This document shows positions 25,952-33,172 of a stretch of 64,000 bases of DNA, piece by piece (the stretch's first letter is position 1; each line of letters opens with the position of its first letter). The translations under genes were made by a program, and so were the position numbers. Source of the DNA: Polaribacter reichenbachii. GTDB lineage: Bacteria > Bacteroidota > Bacteroidia > Flavobacteriales > Flavobacteriaceae. The stretch lies in assembly GCF_001975665.1 (NCBI RefSeq), contig NZ_CP019419.1, forward strand, positions 1,550,001 to 1,614,000. The letters are read 5' to 3'. The notes beneath the pieces are model-generated. The model was not told the DNA's origin. It worked only from the letters and a program-made list of their open reading frames with translations, and did no database searches.

Positions 25952-26734
25952 ATGAAGTTTAATAACATATTAGTAGAAAAAAGTGCTGCTTTAGCACAAA
26001 TTACCATTAACAGACCTAAAAAATTAAATGCATTAAATAAAGAAACCATTGCAGAATTAAGTGATGCTTTTAAAATTTTAGAAGAAGACGATGCTGTTAA
26101 AGTAATTATTTTAACAGGTTCTGGAGAAAAAGCTTTTGTTGCAGGTGCAGATATTTCTGAATTTGCTGATTTTTCTATTGAAGAAGGGCAAACTTTGGCT
26201 AAAAAAGGTCATGAAATACTTTTTGACTTAGTAGAAAATTTATCTACTCCTGTAATTGCAGCCGTAAATGGTTTTGCTTTAGGTGGTGGTTTAGAATTGG
26301 CAATGTCTTGCCATTTTAGAATTGCATCTACTAACGCAAAAATGGGATTACCAGAAGTTTCTTTAGGTGTAATACCTGGTTATGGAGGTACACAACGTTT
26401 GCCTCAATTGGTAGGTAAAGGTAAAGCTATGGAAATGATTATGACTGCTGGAATGATTTCTGCCGATGAAGCTAAAAGCGTTGGTTTAGTAAATCACGTA
26501 ACAGAACAGGAAGAGTTATTGCCTTTAGCAGAGAAATTAGCAAGTAAAATTATGCGTAATTCATCTGTAGCTATTGCTACTGCAATAAAAGCTGTAAATG
26601 CTGGTTTTAAAGATGGTGTAGATGGTTTTGGTATAGAAATTACTGGTTTTGGAGACTGTTTTGGTACAGATGATTTTGCAGAAGGTACAACTGCATTCTT
26701 AGAAAAAAGAAGACCAGATTTTCCTGGTAAGTAA
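25952..26734 (+). CDS. Enoyl-CoA hydratase/isomerase (crotonase)
   Basis: 260 residues, cytoplasmic. Hydrates 2-enoyl-CoA in beta-oxidation or related pathways. The crotonase core shows the oxyanion-hole segments AFVAGADISEF and VNGFALGGGLELAMSC and the two catalytic glutamates, Glu115 (GGLELA) and Glu135 (LPEVSLG), 20 apart as in classical enoyl-CoA hydratase. IPGYGGTQRLPQLVG is the usual signature. With both Glu present a hydratase is more likely than an isomerase. Monocistronic, followed by a bidirectional terminator. Confidence 0.94.
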   Translation: MKFNNILVEKSAALAQITINRPKKLNALNKETIAELSDAFKILEEDDAVKVIILTGSGEKAFVAGADISEFADFSIEEGQTLAKKGHEILFDLVENLSTPVIAAVNGFALGGGLELAMSCHFRIASTNAKMGLPEVSLGVIPGYGGTQRLPQLVGKGKAMEMIMTAGMISADEAKSVGLVNHVTEQEELLPLAEKLASKIMRNSSVAIATAIKAVNAGFKDGVDGFGIEITGFGDCFGTDDFAEGTTAFLEKRRPDFPGK

Positions 26735-26750
26735 AAATATTTATAAAATA

Positions 26751-26781
26751 AAAACGAGCCTATTAAGGCTCGTTTTCTTTT
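26751..26781. terminator. Bidirectional terminator (crotonase / paralog 1)
   Basis: A 10-bp stem AAAACGAGCC / GGCTCGTTTT (26751-26760 with 26767-26776) with T runs on both strands between convergent genes. Similar stems follow paralogs 2 and 3. Confidence 0.85.
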
Positions 26782-26818
26782 TAGATTTATGTTTTAAATC
26801 TAATAGGGTTAAACTTTT

Positions 26819-27400
26819 TTAAATTTCAAAATCATTACTAAAGCTTCTACCATTGCTACGTATAACAACAGTGTAACTTCCTTTTACATCTTCATCTAAG
26901 CTGTAAATTCTATTTAAAATAGCATCGCTTTTTACAGTTTCTGAAAAAATAACTTCATCATTGTAATAGATGTAAATTTCTGATGGTTTCTTATCGAAAG
27001 CAATTTTAGAAATCATTAACTTGTTTTCTTTGTTTCTAATTACTGGCTTAAAGATTATTTTCTTAGAATCTTCATTAAAAACCACATTATCGCCTTTAAC
27101 CATAATAGATTTAATTACAATTTCGAAATCTTTTTCTAATTCTAAAGTGTAATTACCATCTTTTAATTTAGAAAAGTCAAAAAACTTTACAAGGTTTCCT
27201 GCTTTGCTAACGTTTTCGAAATGAAGAACAACTCCATTACCATCTTTTATTGTTAATTGTTGTCCTTTCTTTGTTCCTTTAAATACTACTTTTGTTTTTG
27301 TAGCATCTAATACATTTTTCAATTCTGAATTGTTTGCGTAGTTTACTAATGTTCCCAACATTAAAACTACTACTAATACTGTTCTTTTAATTGTTTTCAT
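26819..27400 (-). CDS. Exported protein, tandem paralog 1 (DUF3244-like beta domains)
   Basis: 193 residues with a signal peptide ending VNYANN. It shares length, start and overall sequence with the next two genes (KGQQLTIKDGNGVVL, FDFSKLKDGNYTLELEKDF, LMISKIAFDKKP, ILNRIYSLDEDVKG). The two halves of the protein (about 36-100 and 135-193) look like repeats of one small beta-sandwich resembling DUF3244 or T9SS-like folds. No catalytic residues are evident; a periplasmic or surface structural role is a guess. It is the most diverged of the three and has its own promoter and terminator. Confidence 0.8.
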   Translation of the reverse strand: MKTIKRTVLVVVLMLGTLVNYANNSELKNVLDATKTKVVFKGTKKGQQLTIKDGNGVVLHFENVSKAGNLVKFFDFSKLKDGNYTLELEKDFEIVIKSIMVKGDNVVFNEDSKKIIFKPVIRNKENKLMISKIAFDKKPSEIYIYYNDEVIFSETVKSDAILNRIYSLDEDVKGSYTVVIRSNGRSFSNDFEI

Positions 27401-27427
27401 AATATAAATTTTTTAAGATTTATACTG

Positions 27428-27470
27428 CAAAGTTATGGTAGAAGTCTAGTTTATAAAACAACACAATTGG
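27428..27470 (-). promoter_or_regulatory. Paralog 1 promoter with conserved upstream block
   Basis: Minus-strand -7 box TAACTTTG (27428-27435), and, beginning exactly 27 bp further on, the 16-bp plus-strand block AAAACAACACAATTGG (27455-27470), shared with paralogs 2 and 3 at the same spacing. The block includes the -33 TTG and may also be an operator. Confidence 0.65.
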
Positions 27471-27602
27471 CAAATATATGTTCTATATTATCAGTTTAAA
27501 ATATTTTGAATTCTTAATGGGTTAATATAGTGTATATTGTTACTAATTTTATATACTTTGTTAAAATGATAATTTCTAAGGATTTTAGTTTTTTGCACAA
27601 AA

Positions 27603-27628
27603 AAAACGAACCGTTTAAGGTTCGTTTT
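27603..27628 (-). terminator. Terminator of paralog 2
   Basis: Stem AAAACGAACC / GGTTCGTTTT, followed on the minus strand by eight T. Homologous in place and sequence to the terminators of paralogs 1 and 3. Confidence 0.85.
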
Positions 27629-27671
27629 CTAGATTTATTTCTAAATCTGATAATTAACTAAAAACTATCTT

Positions 27672-28253
27672 TTATATTTTAAACTCGTTACTGTACCTTC
27701 TACCATTGTTTTGAATAACAACTTTGTAATCACCTTTTAGAGCTTCATCTAATTTATAAACTCTATTTAAAATTGAATCTCCTTCAACAGTTTCAGAATA
27801 GATGATTTCGTTGTTGTAATATAAAGCAACATCTAAAGGCTGTTTATCGAAAGCAATTTTAGTAATCATTAATAAATTGTCTTCATTTCTAACAACTGGT
27901 TTTAAAATCACTTTTTCAGAAGCATCATTTAAAATTACTTTTCCTTCTTCAATTTTTATTGATTTTACAATAATCTGAAAATCTTTTTCTAATTCTAAAG
28001 TATAACTACCATCTATAAGCTGAGAGAAATCGAATGTTTTAATAAGTTTACCTTCTTTAGCTACATTTTCTGTATAAAGTACAACTCCATGAACATCTTT
28101 AATAGTTAACTGTTGTCCTTTTTTAACTTCGTTAAATACTACCTTTACACTTTTAGTATTTACTACATTTTTACCATCTGCATTGTTAGCATAGTTTAAT
28201 ACAGTTGCTAACATAAAAACCGCTACTAATACTTTTCTTTTAATCGTCATCAT
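27672..28253 (-). CDS. Exported protein, tandem paralog 2
   Basis: 193 residues, signal peptide ending LNYANN. Closest to paralog 3: both have KVVFNEVKKGQQLTI, GVVLYTENVA, GKLIKTFDFSQL, LELEKDFQI and YYNNEIIYSET. The same two-repeat beta architecture is seen. It is separated from its neighbours by about 275 bp on each side, with full promoter and terminator, so each copy is an independent transcription unit. This argues for duplication of whole gene-plus-control units of about 860 bp. Function unknown. Confidence 0.82.
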   Translation of the reverse strand: MMTIKRKVLVAVFMLATVLNYANNADGKNVVNTKSVKVVFNEVKKGQQLTIKDVHGVVLYTENVAKEGKLIKTFDFSQLIDGSYTLELEKDFQIIVKSIKIEEGKVILNDASEKVILKPVVRNEDNLLMITKIAFDKQPLDVALYYNNEIIYSETVEGDSILNRVYKLDEALKGDYKVVIQNNGRRYSNEFKI

Positions 28254-28280
28254 AATATAATCTCTTTAAGATTTATGCTG

Positions 28281-28323
28281 CAAAGGTATATTAGAAGTTT
28301 AGTTCTGAAAACAACACAATTGG
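28281..28323 (-). promoter_or_regulatory. Paralog 2 promoter with conserved upstream block
   Basis: Minus-strand -7 box TACCTTTG (28281-28288) and the block AAAACAACACAATTGG (28308-28323), beginning 27 bp beyond the -7 box start as in the other two copies. Confidence 0.65.
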
Positions 28324-28454
28324 CAACTTTATATGTTATTTTAACTGTTTTGCAATAAGGTTAAAATATAGATGTTAATTTAGCATATATTGAGAGCAAT
28401 TTTACATACTTCGTAAAAAGAGAATTTTACCATTATTTAAAATTAGGGCAAAAA

Positions 28455-28481
28455 AAAACGAGTCTTTTTAAGACTCGTTTT
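28455..28481 (-). terminator. Terminator of paralog 3
   Basis: A 12-bp stem AAAACGAGTCTT / AAGACTCGTTTT with a 3-nt loop and a T run on the minus strand. Confidence 0.85.
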
Positions 28482-28530
28482 ATATAGATTTAAACATAAA
28501 ATCTATTAATTAACTATAAACAATATTTTA

Positions 28531-29112
28531 CTATATTTTAAAATCGTTACTATAATTTCTACCATTATTTTTTACAACAGCTTTATAGTTTCCTTTTACT
28601 TTTTTATCTAATTTATAAACTCTGTTTAAAACTGAATCTCCTTCAATAGTTTCAGAATAAATTATTTCGTTATTATAATACAATACAACCTCTAATGGTT
28701 TTTCATCAAAAGCAAAACTTGTAATCATTAATAAATTATTTTCAGTTCTAATTACTGGCTTAAGAATAACTTTTTTAGTGTCTTCGTAAAAAACAACTTT
28801 ATTGTTTTCTATCTTTAATGATTTTACAACAATTTGAAAATCTTTTTCTAATTCTAAAAAATAGTCACCATCATTTAATTGAGAGAAATCGAAAGTTTTT
28901 ATTAGCTTACCTGTTTCTGCAACATTTTCAGTATAAAGTACAACACCATTCATATCTAAAATAGTTAATTGTTGTCCTTTTTTAACTTCGTTAAATACTA
29001 CTTTTACTTTGCTAGCATTTAATGTGTTATCAGATTTTGTGTTGTTTGCAAAGTTTGTAAATGCTCCTAACATTAAACTTGCTACTAATATTGTTTTTTT
29101 AAGTGTATTCAT
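28531..29112 (-). CDS. Exported protein, tandem paralog 3
   Basis: 193 residues, signal peptide ending TNFANN, highly similar to paralog 2 along its whole length (VKKGQQLTI, LYTENVAETGKLIKTFDFSQL, LYYNNEIIYSETIEGDS). It is nearest the divergent AraC-family regulator, 219 bp away from its start or 240 bp from the likely regulator start. The conserved promoter block and this neighbour suggest that the regulator controls all three copies. No known domain was recognised beyond the DUF3244-like beta pattern. Confidence 0.82.
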   Translation of the reverse strand: MNTLKKTILVASLMLGAFTNFANNTKSDNTLNASKVKVVFNEVKKGQQLTILDMNGVVLYTENVAETGKLIKTFDFSQLNDGDYFLELEKDFQIVVKSLKIENNKVVFYEDTKKVILKPVIRTENNLLMITSFAFDEKPLEVVLYYNNEIIYSETIEGDSVLNRVYKLDKKVKGNYKAVVKNNGRNYSNDFKI

Positions 29113-29188
29113 TACTCTTTATCTATTCTATTTTTATATAATGATAAGATTCTAATTATTTGTTTATCATTATTTAAATAGGACACTG

Positions 29189-29231
29189 CAAAATTAGAGG
29201 AGAAAAGGAGTTTTAAAAACAACAGAATTGG
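29189..29231 (-). promoter_or_regulatory. Paralog 3 promoter with conserved upstream block
   Basis: Minus-strand -7 box TAATTTTG (29189-29196) and the block AAAACAACAGAATTGG (29216-29231), 15 of 16 identical to the other two and at the same 27-bp offset. Confidence 0.65.
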
Positions 29232-29337
29232 TTAATTTCTGTGCTAAATTAACAGCTTGTGTTATGTAGTGTTAAGTAGGTGTTAATTTTGTACATAAAA
29301 ATGATAATTCTATATAGGTAGTATTATTTGTATGTCG

Positions 29338-29345
29338 TATTTTTG
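29338..29345 (+). promoter_or_regulatory. AraC-gene -7 box that fixes its start
   Basis: TATTTTTG overlaps the codons that follow an upstream ATG at 29332, so that ATG is unlikely to be transcribed. The ATG at 29353 lies 7 nt after the box, giving an almost leaderless mRNA. Confidence 0.5.
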
Positions 29346-29352
29346 CAGCATT

Positions 29353-30222
29353 ATGCAGAAAAAACCGACATTAGAAAAAATAACCCCCAATTTTGGAAGC
29401 TCTTTATTGGTAAAGAAGCACGTAGAGTTTTTAAAGACGAATAGGCCATTTTGGCATTTTCATCCAGAAATAGAACTTGTATACGTTAATAAGGGGAAAG
29501 GGAAGAGACATATTGGTAATCATATTAGTTATTTTAACAATAGTCAATTGGTATTAATTGGTTCTAATTTACCACATATTGGTTATTTAGATCGTTTAAC
29601 TACTAATGGTTCAGAAACATTAATTCAGTTTTTACCTGAATTTTTAGGTAAAGAGTTTTTTAAAATACCAGAAATGATTGCTATTGATGCACTTTTTGAA
29701 CGTGCAAAAAAAGGAATTCGTTTTAATATAGAAATTAAACAAAGAATAGGTGCTAAAATAGAACGTTTGGTAGATTTAGATGGTCCACATAGAATTACAT
29801 CTTTTATAGAAATTCTTCACGATTTAGCAACTACGGATGATTATACCTTATTAAATGCAAATGGTTTTGCTTTTGAAAGCTCACATCAAGATAGTAATAA
29901 GATAGAAGTAATCTACAAACATATTAATGATAATTTTAAAGATCATATAAGTTTAGACGAAGTTTCTGAGTTAGTAAGTATGACTGTGCCTGCTTTTTGT
30001 AGATACTTTAAAAAATCTACAGGAAAAACTTTTACAAAATTAGTAAATGAATATAGAGTTGTACACGCAACAAAATTATTAGCCGAAAGTAATATGAGTA
30101 TTGCAGAGATTAGTTTTGAATGTGGTTTCAACAATTTTTCACACTTTAATAAATTATTTAAAGAATTTACAGGTAAAAGTGCTTCTATATATAGGAGTGA
30201 GCTAAGAGATTTAATACAATAA
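29353..30222 (+). CDS. AraC family transcriptional regulator
   Basis: 289 residues from the ATG at 29353. The N-terminal half has a cupin-like sensor domain (RPFWHFHPEIELVYVNKGKG, SNLPHIG), typical of sugar-responsive AraC proteins. The C-terminal 100 residues are two helix-turn-helix motifs: ISLDEVSELVSMTVPAFCRYFK and MSIAEISFECGFNNFSHFNKLF, ending FKEFTGKSASIYR. It is divergent from the three tandem paralogs, which makes them candidate targets, but carbohydrate genes elsewhere are also possible. A terminator follows. Confidence 0.93.
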   Translation: MQKKPTLEKITPNFGSSLLVKKHVEFLKTNRPFWHFHPEIELVYVNKGKGKRHIGNHISYFNNSQLVLIGSNLPHIGYLDRLTTNGSETLIQFLPEFLGKEFFKIPEMIAIDALFERAKKGIRFNIEIKQRIGAKIERLVDLDGPHRITSFIEILHDLATTDDYTLLNANGFAFESSHQDSNKIEVIYKHINDNFKDHISLDEVSELVSMTVPAFCRYFKKSTGKTFTKLVNEYRVVHATKLLAESNMSIAEISFECGFNNFSHFNKLFKEFTGKSASIYRSELRDLIQ

Positions 30223-30264
30223 TTAATTATTTTAAAGAATAAAAATAAGATTCTTTAAAAACTT

Positions 30265-30303
30265 AAAATTCCTTAGCAAATTAAATTTGTTAAGGAATTT
30301 TTG
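30265..30303 (+). terminator. Terminator after the AraC gene
   Basis: A stem of about 18 bp (AAAATTCCTTAGCAAAT with its complement, one G-T wobble) followed by T-rich DNA. Confidence 0.75.
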
Positions 30304-30331
30304 TTTTGTATTATTAATAAATTAGAAAATA

Positions 30332-30991
30332 TTATAAATTTCCATTCCATTCATCATAAAACTGTTTTAAATAAGTTTCCATAAATTGATGTCTGCTTTC
30401 TGCAATTTTTTTACCAGCATCTGTATTCATTTTATCTTTTAATAACAAAAGTTTTTCATAAAAGTGATTAATAGTTGGAGCATTAGAATTTTTATATTCT
30501 TCTTTGGTCATATTTAAATTAGGTAAAACTTCAGGATTATACAAAGCTCTGTTTTTAAAACCACCATAATTAAAACAACGCGCAATACCAATAGCGCCAA
30601 TTGCGTCTAAACGATCTGCATCTTGCACAACCTCTAGTTCTTTAGATGTAAATTTTTTCCCATCTTTATCCAAAGAATTTTTAAAAGAAAGATATTTAAT
30701 AATATTTACAACATGTACGCCTATTTCTTTAGATACTTTTTGAGCAATTAAAAAATCTTTAGCTTTTTTAGGGCCTAACTTTTCATCTCCATTATTAAAC
30801 TTAGGATCTGCTATATCATGTAATAAGGCTGCTAAAGAAACTACAAAAACATCAACTTTTTCATCTCTAGATATTAATAATGTATTCTTAAAAACACGTT
30901 CTATATGAAACCAATCGTGGCCACCTTCTGCATCTTTTAATTCTTCTTTTACAAAAGCAATTGTATTCTGAATAATTTTTTCTTGATTCAT
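30332..30991 (-). CDS. HD domain phosphohydrolase
   Basis: 219 residues, cytoplasmic. The HD superfamily metal-site residues are seen as His29 (HDWFHIERV), His58-Asp59 (ALLHDIAD) and a downstream Asp in VQDADRLDAIGAIG. This subgroup (YedJ/YpgQ-like) hydrolyses nucleotides such as dNTPs or dinucleotides, with the exact substrate not predictable. It is in operon with the small membrane protein gene that lies 2 bp upstream. Confidence 0.9.
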   Translation of the reverse strand: MNQEKIIQNTIAFVKEELKDAEGGHDWFHIERVFKNTLLISRDEKVDVFVVSLAALLHDIADPKFNNGDEKLGPKKAKDFLIAQKVSKEIGVHVVNIIKYLSFKNSLDKDGKKFTSKELEVVQDADRLDAIGAIGIARCFNYGGFKNRALYNPEVLPNLNMTKEEYKNSNAPTINHFYEKLLLLKDKMNTDAGKKIAESRHQFMETYLKQFYDEWNGNL

Positions 30992-30993
30992 AA

Positions 30994-31233
30994 TTATTTT
31001 CTAGAAGCGATTTCTTTTTTTAATTTTTTTATATCCAAAGTAAAAAAAATCTGCATTGGTATAAAAAATAAGGGTAAAAAAGAGCTGAAAGAAATACCTT
31101 CTTTATATGTTTTATAGATAGCAACTAAAAATAGTAAAACTATAATACAAAAATGAAATATAGAAAGCCTTTTTTGAGTTTTCAATTTTTTTGTCAATTC
31201 TTCAGTAGTATAAGTAGAAAATTGTGATGCCAT
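30994..31233 (-). CDS. Small two-TM membrane protein, unknown
   Basis: 79 residues: a charged N-terminus with TEELTKKLKTQKRL, hydrophobic helices at about 24-41 and 48-66, and a basic tail DIKKLKKEIASRK. This topology is common among uncharacterised redox-inert small membrane proteins of flavobacteria. It starts the operon with the HD hydrolase (2-bp gap). No domain is recognised. Confidence 0.7.
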   Translation of the reverse strand: MASQFSTYTTEELTKKLKTQKRLSIFHFCIIVLLFLVAIYKTYKEGISFSSFLPLFFIPMQIFFTLDIKKLKKEIASRK

Positions 31234-31302
31234 TTTTATATATAAATAATTCTTAAATTCTTTATGTTGTAATGCATAGTAAACAAAAGTAATCTAAATA
31301 AA

Positions 31303-31329
31303 AAAATCCACTTAAAAAAAGTGGATTTT
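31303..31329 (-). terminator. Terminator of the bacilliredoxin gene
   Basis: An 11-bp stem AAAATCCACTT / AAGTGGATTTT (31303-31313 with 31319-31329) with a T run on the minus strand. Confidence 0.85.
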
Positions 31330-31365
31330 AAAAGTCTTTTCTTTAAAAAGATTTATGATTTAATT

Positions 31366-31776
31366 TTAACAGTGCTCATCGTAAGCAGCAGCCAAATTCT
31401 GTGCAATCATTTGTGCAGAACGACCCTCAATATGATGACGTTCTAACATGTGTACTAAATTACCATCTTTAAATAAAGCTATTGCTGGAGATGAAGGTGG
31501 AAAAGGAATCATAAATTCTCTTGCTTTTTGTGTAGATTCTTTTTCTACACCTGCAAAAACAGTGGTTAAGTTTGTAGGTGTTTTTTCTGCACCTAAAGAA
31601 GCAATTGCTCCTGGTCTTGCAGTACCTGCAGCACAACCACATACTGAATTTACCATTACTAAAGTTGTGCCTTCTTTAGCCATTGCTTTTTCTACATCTT
31701 CTGCAGTATATAATGCTTCAAAACCAGCATCAATTAACTGATTACGCATTGGTTTTACTAGTTCTTCTGGATACAT
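31366..31776 (-). CDS. BrxA/BrxB family bacilliredoxin
   Basis: A 136-residue thioredoxin-fold protein of the YphP/YqiW (bacilliredoxin) family. The redox motif is Cys46-Gly-Cys48 (NSVCGCAAG), as in BrxA. Segments MYPEELVKPMRNQL, PPSSPAIALFKDG and MLERHHIEGRSA fit the family over the full length. Bacilliredoxins remove bacillithiol from oxidised proteins, so this gene suggests that the organism makes bacillithiol; no bsh genes are in the window. A -7 box TAAATTTG on the minus strand (31808-31815) precedes it. Monocistronic. Confidence 0.92.
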   Translation of the reverse strand: MYPEELVKPMRNQLIDAGFEALYTAEDVEKAMAKEGTTLVMVNSVCGCAAGTARPGAIASLGAEKTPTNLTTVFAGVEKESTQKAREFMIPFPPSSPAIALFKDGNLVHMLERHHIEGRSAQMIAQNLAAAYDEHC

Positions 31777-31882
31777 ATTTCTTAATTATTTACATTTTTG
31801 TAATGTGCAAATTTAATTAAATTAACTGTAACTATAAATAATAAACGCATAACTCTATAGATAGTACTATAAGGTTTTATTA

Positions 31883-32257
31883 TTATTTTAATTCTAGTTC
31901 AAATGTTTTAGAAACTGTTTTAACGTGGCATTCATCTGCAATTACAATAATAGGCTCACTTACAAATGTTTTGTAATTGTTAGATGTTATAGTTAAAGTA
32001 TAAGTCCCTTTACGTTCTCCTGCACCATAAAATGAATTGTTTGGTTCAGAACTTTCTAAAATTTCTTCATAATCATCATCTTCAATAATTATTTTAACAT
32101 AACCATTAACTGAGTTAGTGGTGCCTTTTTCAATAAGATTTATTTCTAAACCATGTATAAAAACGTGTGTACAAATTATAGATTCATTGTCATTTTCATC
32201 GCAACTATTTATTAGAAGAATGAGGCTAAAAAGAGTAATTATTATTTTTGATTTCAT
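31883..32257 (-). CDS. Small lipoprotein with carboxypeptidase-regulatory-like fold
   Basis: 124 residues with lipobox LINSC (Cys19) followed by DEND, an acidic pattern consistent with surface export in flavobacteria. The mature part (GLEINLIEKGTTNSVNGYVKIII ... GTYTLTITSNNYKTF) has the beta-sandwich pattern of carboxypeptidase regulatory-like domains, with Cys pairs (CTHV, DECHV) that may form a disulfide. Monocistronic, divergent from the TerB-DnaJ gene. Function unknown. Confidence 0.72.
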   Translation of the reverse strand: MKSKIIITLFSLILLINSCDENDNESIICTHVFIHGLEINLIEKGTTNSVNGYVKIIIEDDDYEEILESSEPNNSFYGAGERKGTYTLTITSNNYKTFVSEPIIVIADECHVKTVSKTFELELK

Positions 32258-32359
32258 AATGAATAGGTTTTGTACTTTTAAGATGCGTATTTTTCTATTT
32301 AGTTGCGTTTAAAAACAAAATATTTTAATCTAAAGAATCAACAGATATTCTTGATTTCT

Positions 32360-32367
32360 TATCTTTG
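32360..32367 (+). promoter_or_regulatory. -7 box of the TerB-DnaJ gene
   Basis: TATCTTTG, a perfect TAnnTTTG, 22 nt before the ATG. Confidence 0.55.
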
Positions 32368-32389
32368 AAGCTTAAATTATATATTTTAT

Positions 32390-33154
32390 ATGGGAAGTTT
32401 TACCAAATGGTTAGGCGCAGGTTTAGGGTTTACATTCGGAGGTCCAATAGGTGCTGCAATAGGTTTTGCCATTGGAAGTTTTGTAGATGGATTTGAGGCA
32501 GATGTTTTTAAACAAGAGCAAATAGACTATAATAGAGAGAGAACTACTGGTAATTCAGACGAATATTCGAACACACAATCTGGTGATTTTGAAATGAGTT
32601 TGTTGGTTTTAGCCTCAATTGTTATTAAATCTGATGGTAAAATTGACCAACGTGAATTAAACTTTGTTCGTTCACAATTTTTGGGTATGTATGGCAAAGA
32701 GCGTGCTAATACTGCTTTTAAATTATTTAAAGGTATTGTAAAAAAAGACGTTTCTGCACGCCAAGTTTGTATTCAGATTAGAGAACATATGTCTCACGCT
32801 TCTAGATTACAATTATTACATTTTTTGTTTGGTATTGCAAAAGCAGATGAGTTTGTGTCTAAAAGCGAAGTAGATGAAATTAAAAAAATTGCGGGTTATT
32901 TATACATCAATCAAAATGATTATGAGTCAATAAAAGCAATGTTTTATGATGAATCTGGCAATGCATATAAAATTTTAGAAATAGATAAATCTGCTTCTAA
33001 TGATGATGTAAAATCAGCATATAGAAAAATGGTGAAAAAATACCATCCAGATAAATTGAGAGATTTGGGCCCAGAGCACTTACAGGGCGCAAAAGAAAAA
33101 TTTCAAAGTATTCAAGATGCTTATCAAAAAATTAAAAATGAAAGAGATTTTTAG
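32390..33154 (+). CDS. TerB-DnaJ (DjlA-like) co-chaperone
   Basis: 254 residues. A Gly-rich hydrophobic N-terminus (about 5-33) may insert in the membrane, as in DjlA. Residues about 65-165 form a TerB-like helical domain (LVLASIVIKSDGKIDQRELNFVR; FLFGIAKADEFVSKSEVDEI, two acidic helix-loop units). The C-terminal J domain (about 190-254) contains the HPD motif in KKYHPDKLRD, which stimulates DnaK ATPase. A membrane-linked DnaK co-chaperone is the family role. It converges with a T9SS protein gene 18 bp away. Confidence 0.88.
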   Translation: MGSFTKWLGAGLGFTFGGPIGAAIGFAIGSFVDGFEADVFKQEQIDYNRERTTGNSDEYSNTQSGDFEMSLLVLASIVIKSDGKIDQRELNFVRSQFLGMYGKERANTAFKLFKGIVKKDVSARQVCIQIREHMSHASRLQLLHFLFGIAKADEFVSKSEVDEIKKIAGYLYINQNDYESIKAMFYDESGNAYKILEIDKSASNDDVKSAYRKMVKKYHPDKLRDLGPEHLQGAKEKFQSIQDAYQKIKNERDF

Positions 33155-33172
33155 CAATACTAATAATTTATT

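Noticed and set aside
26751..28481. CRISPR-like or satellite repeats formed by the AAAACGA stems
   Set aside because: They are three terminators at regular places after duplicated genes, not a spacer-repeat array.
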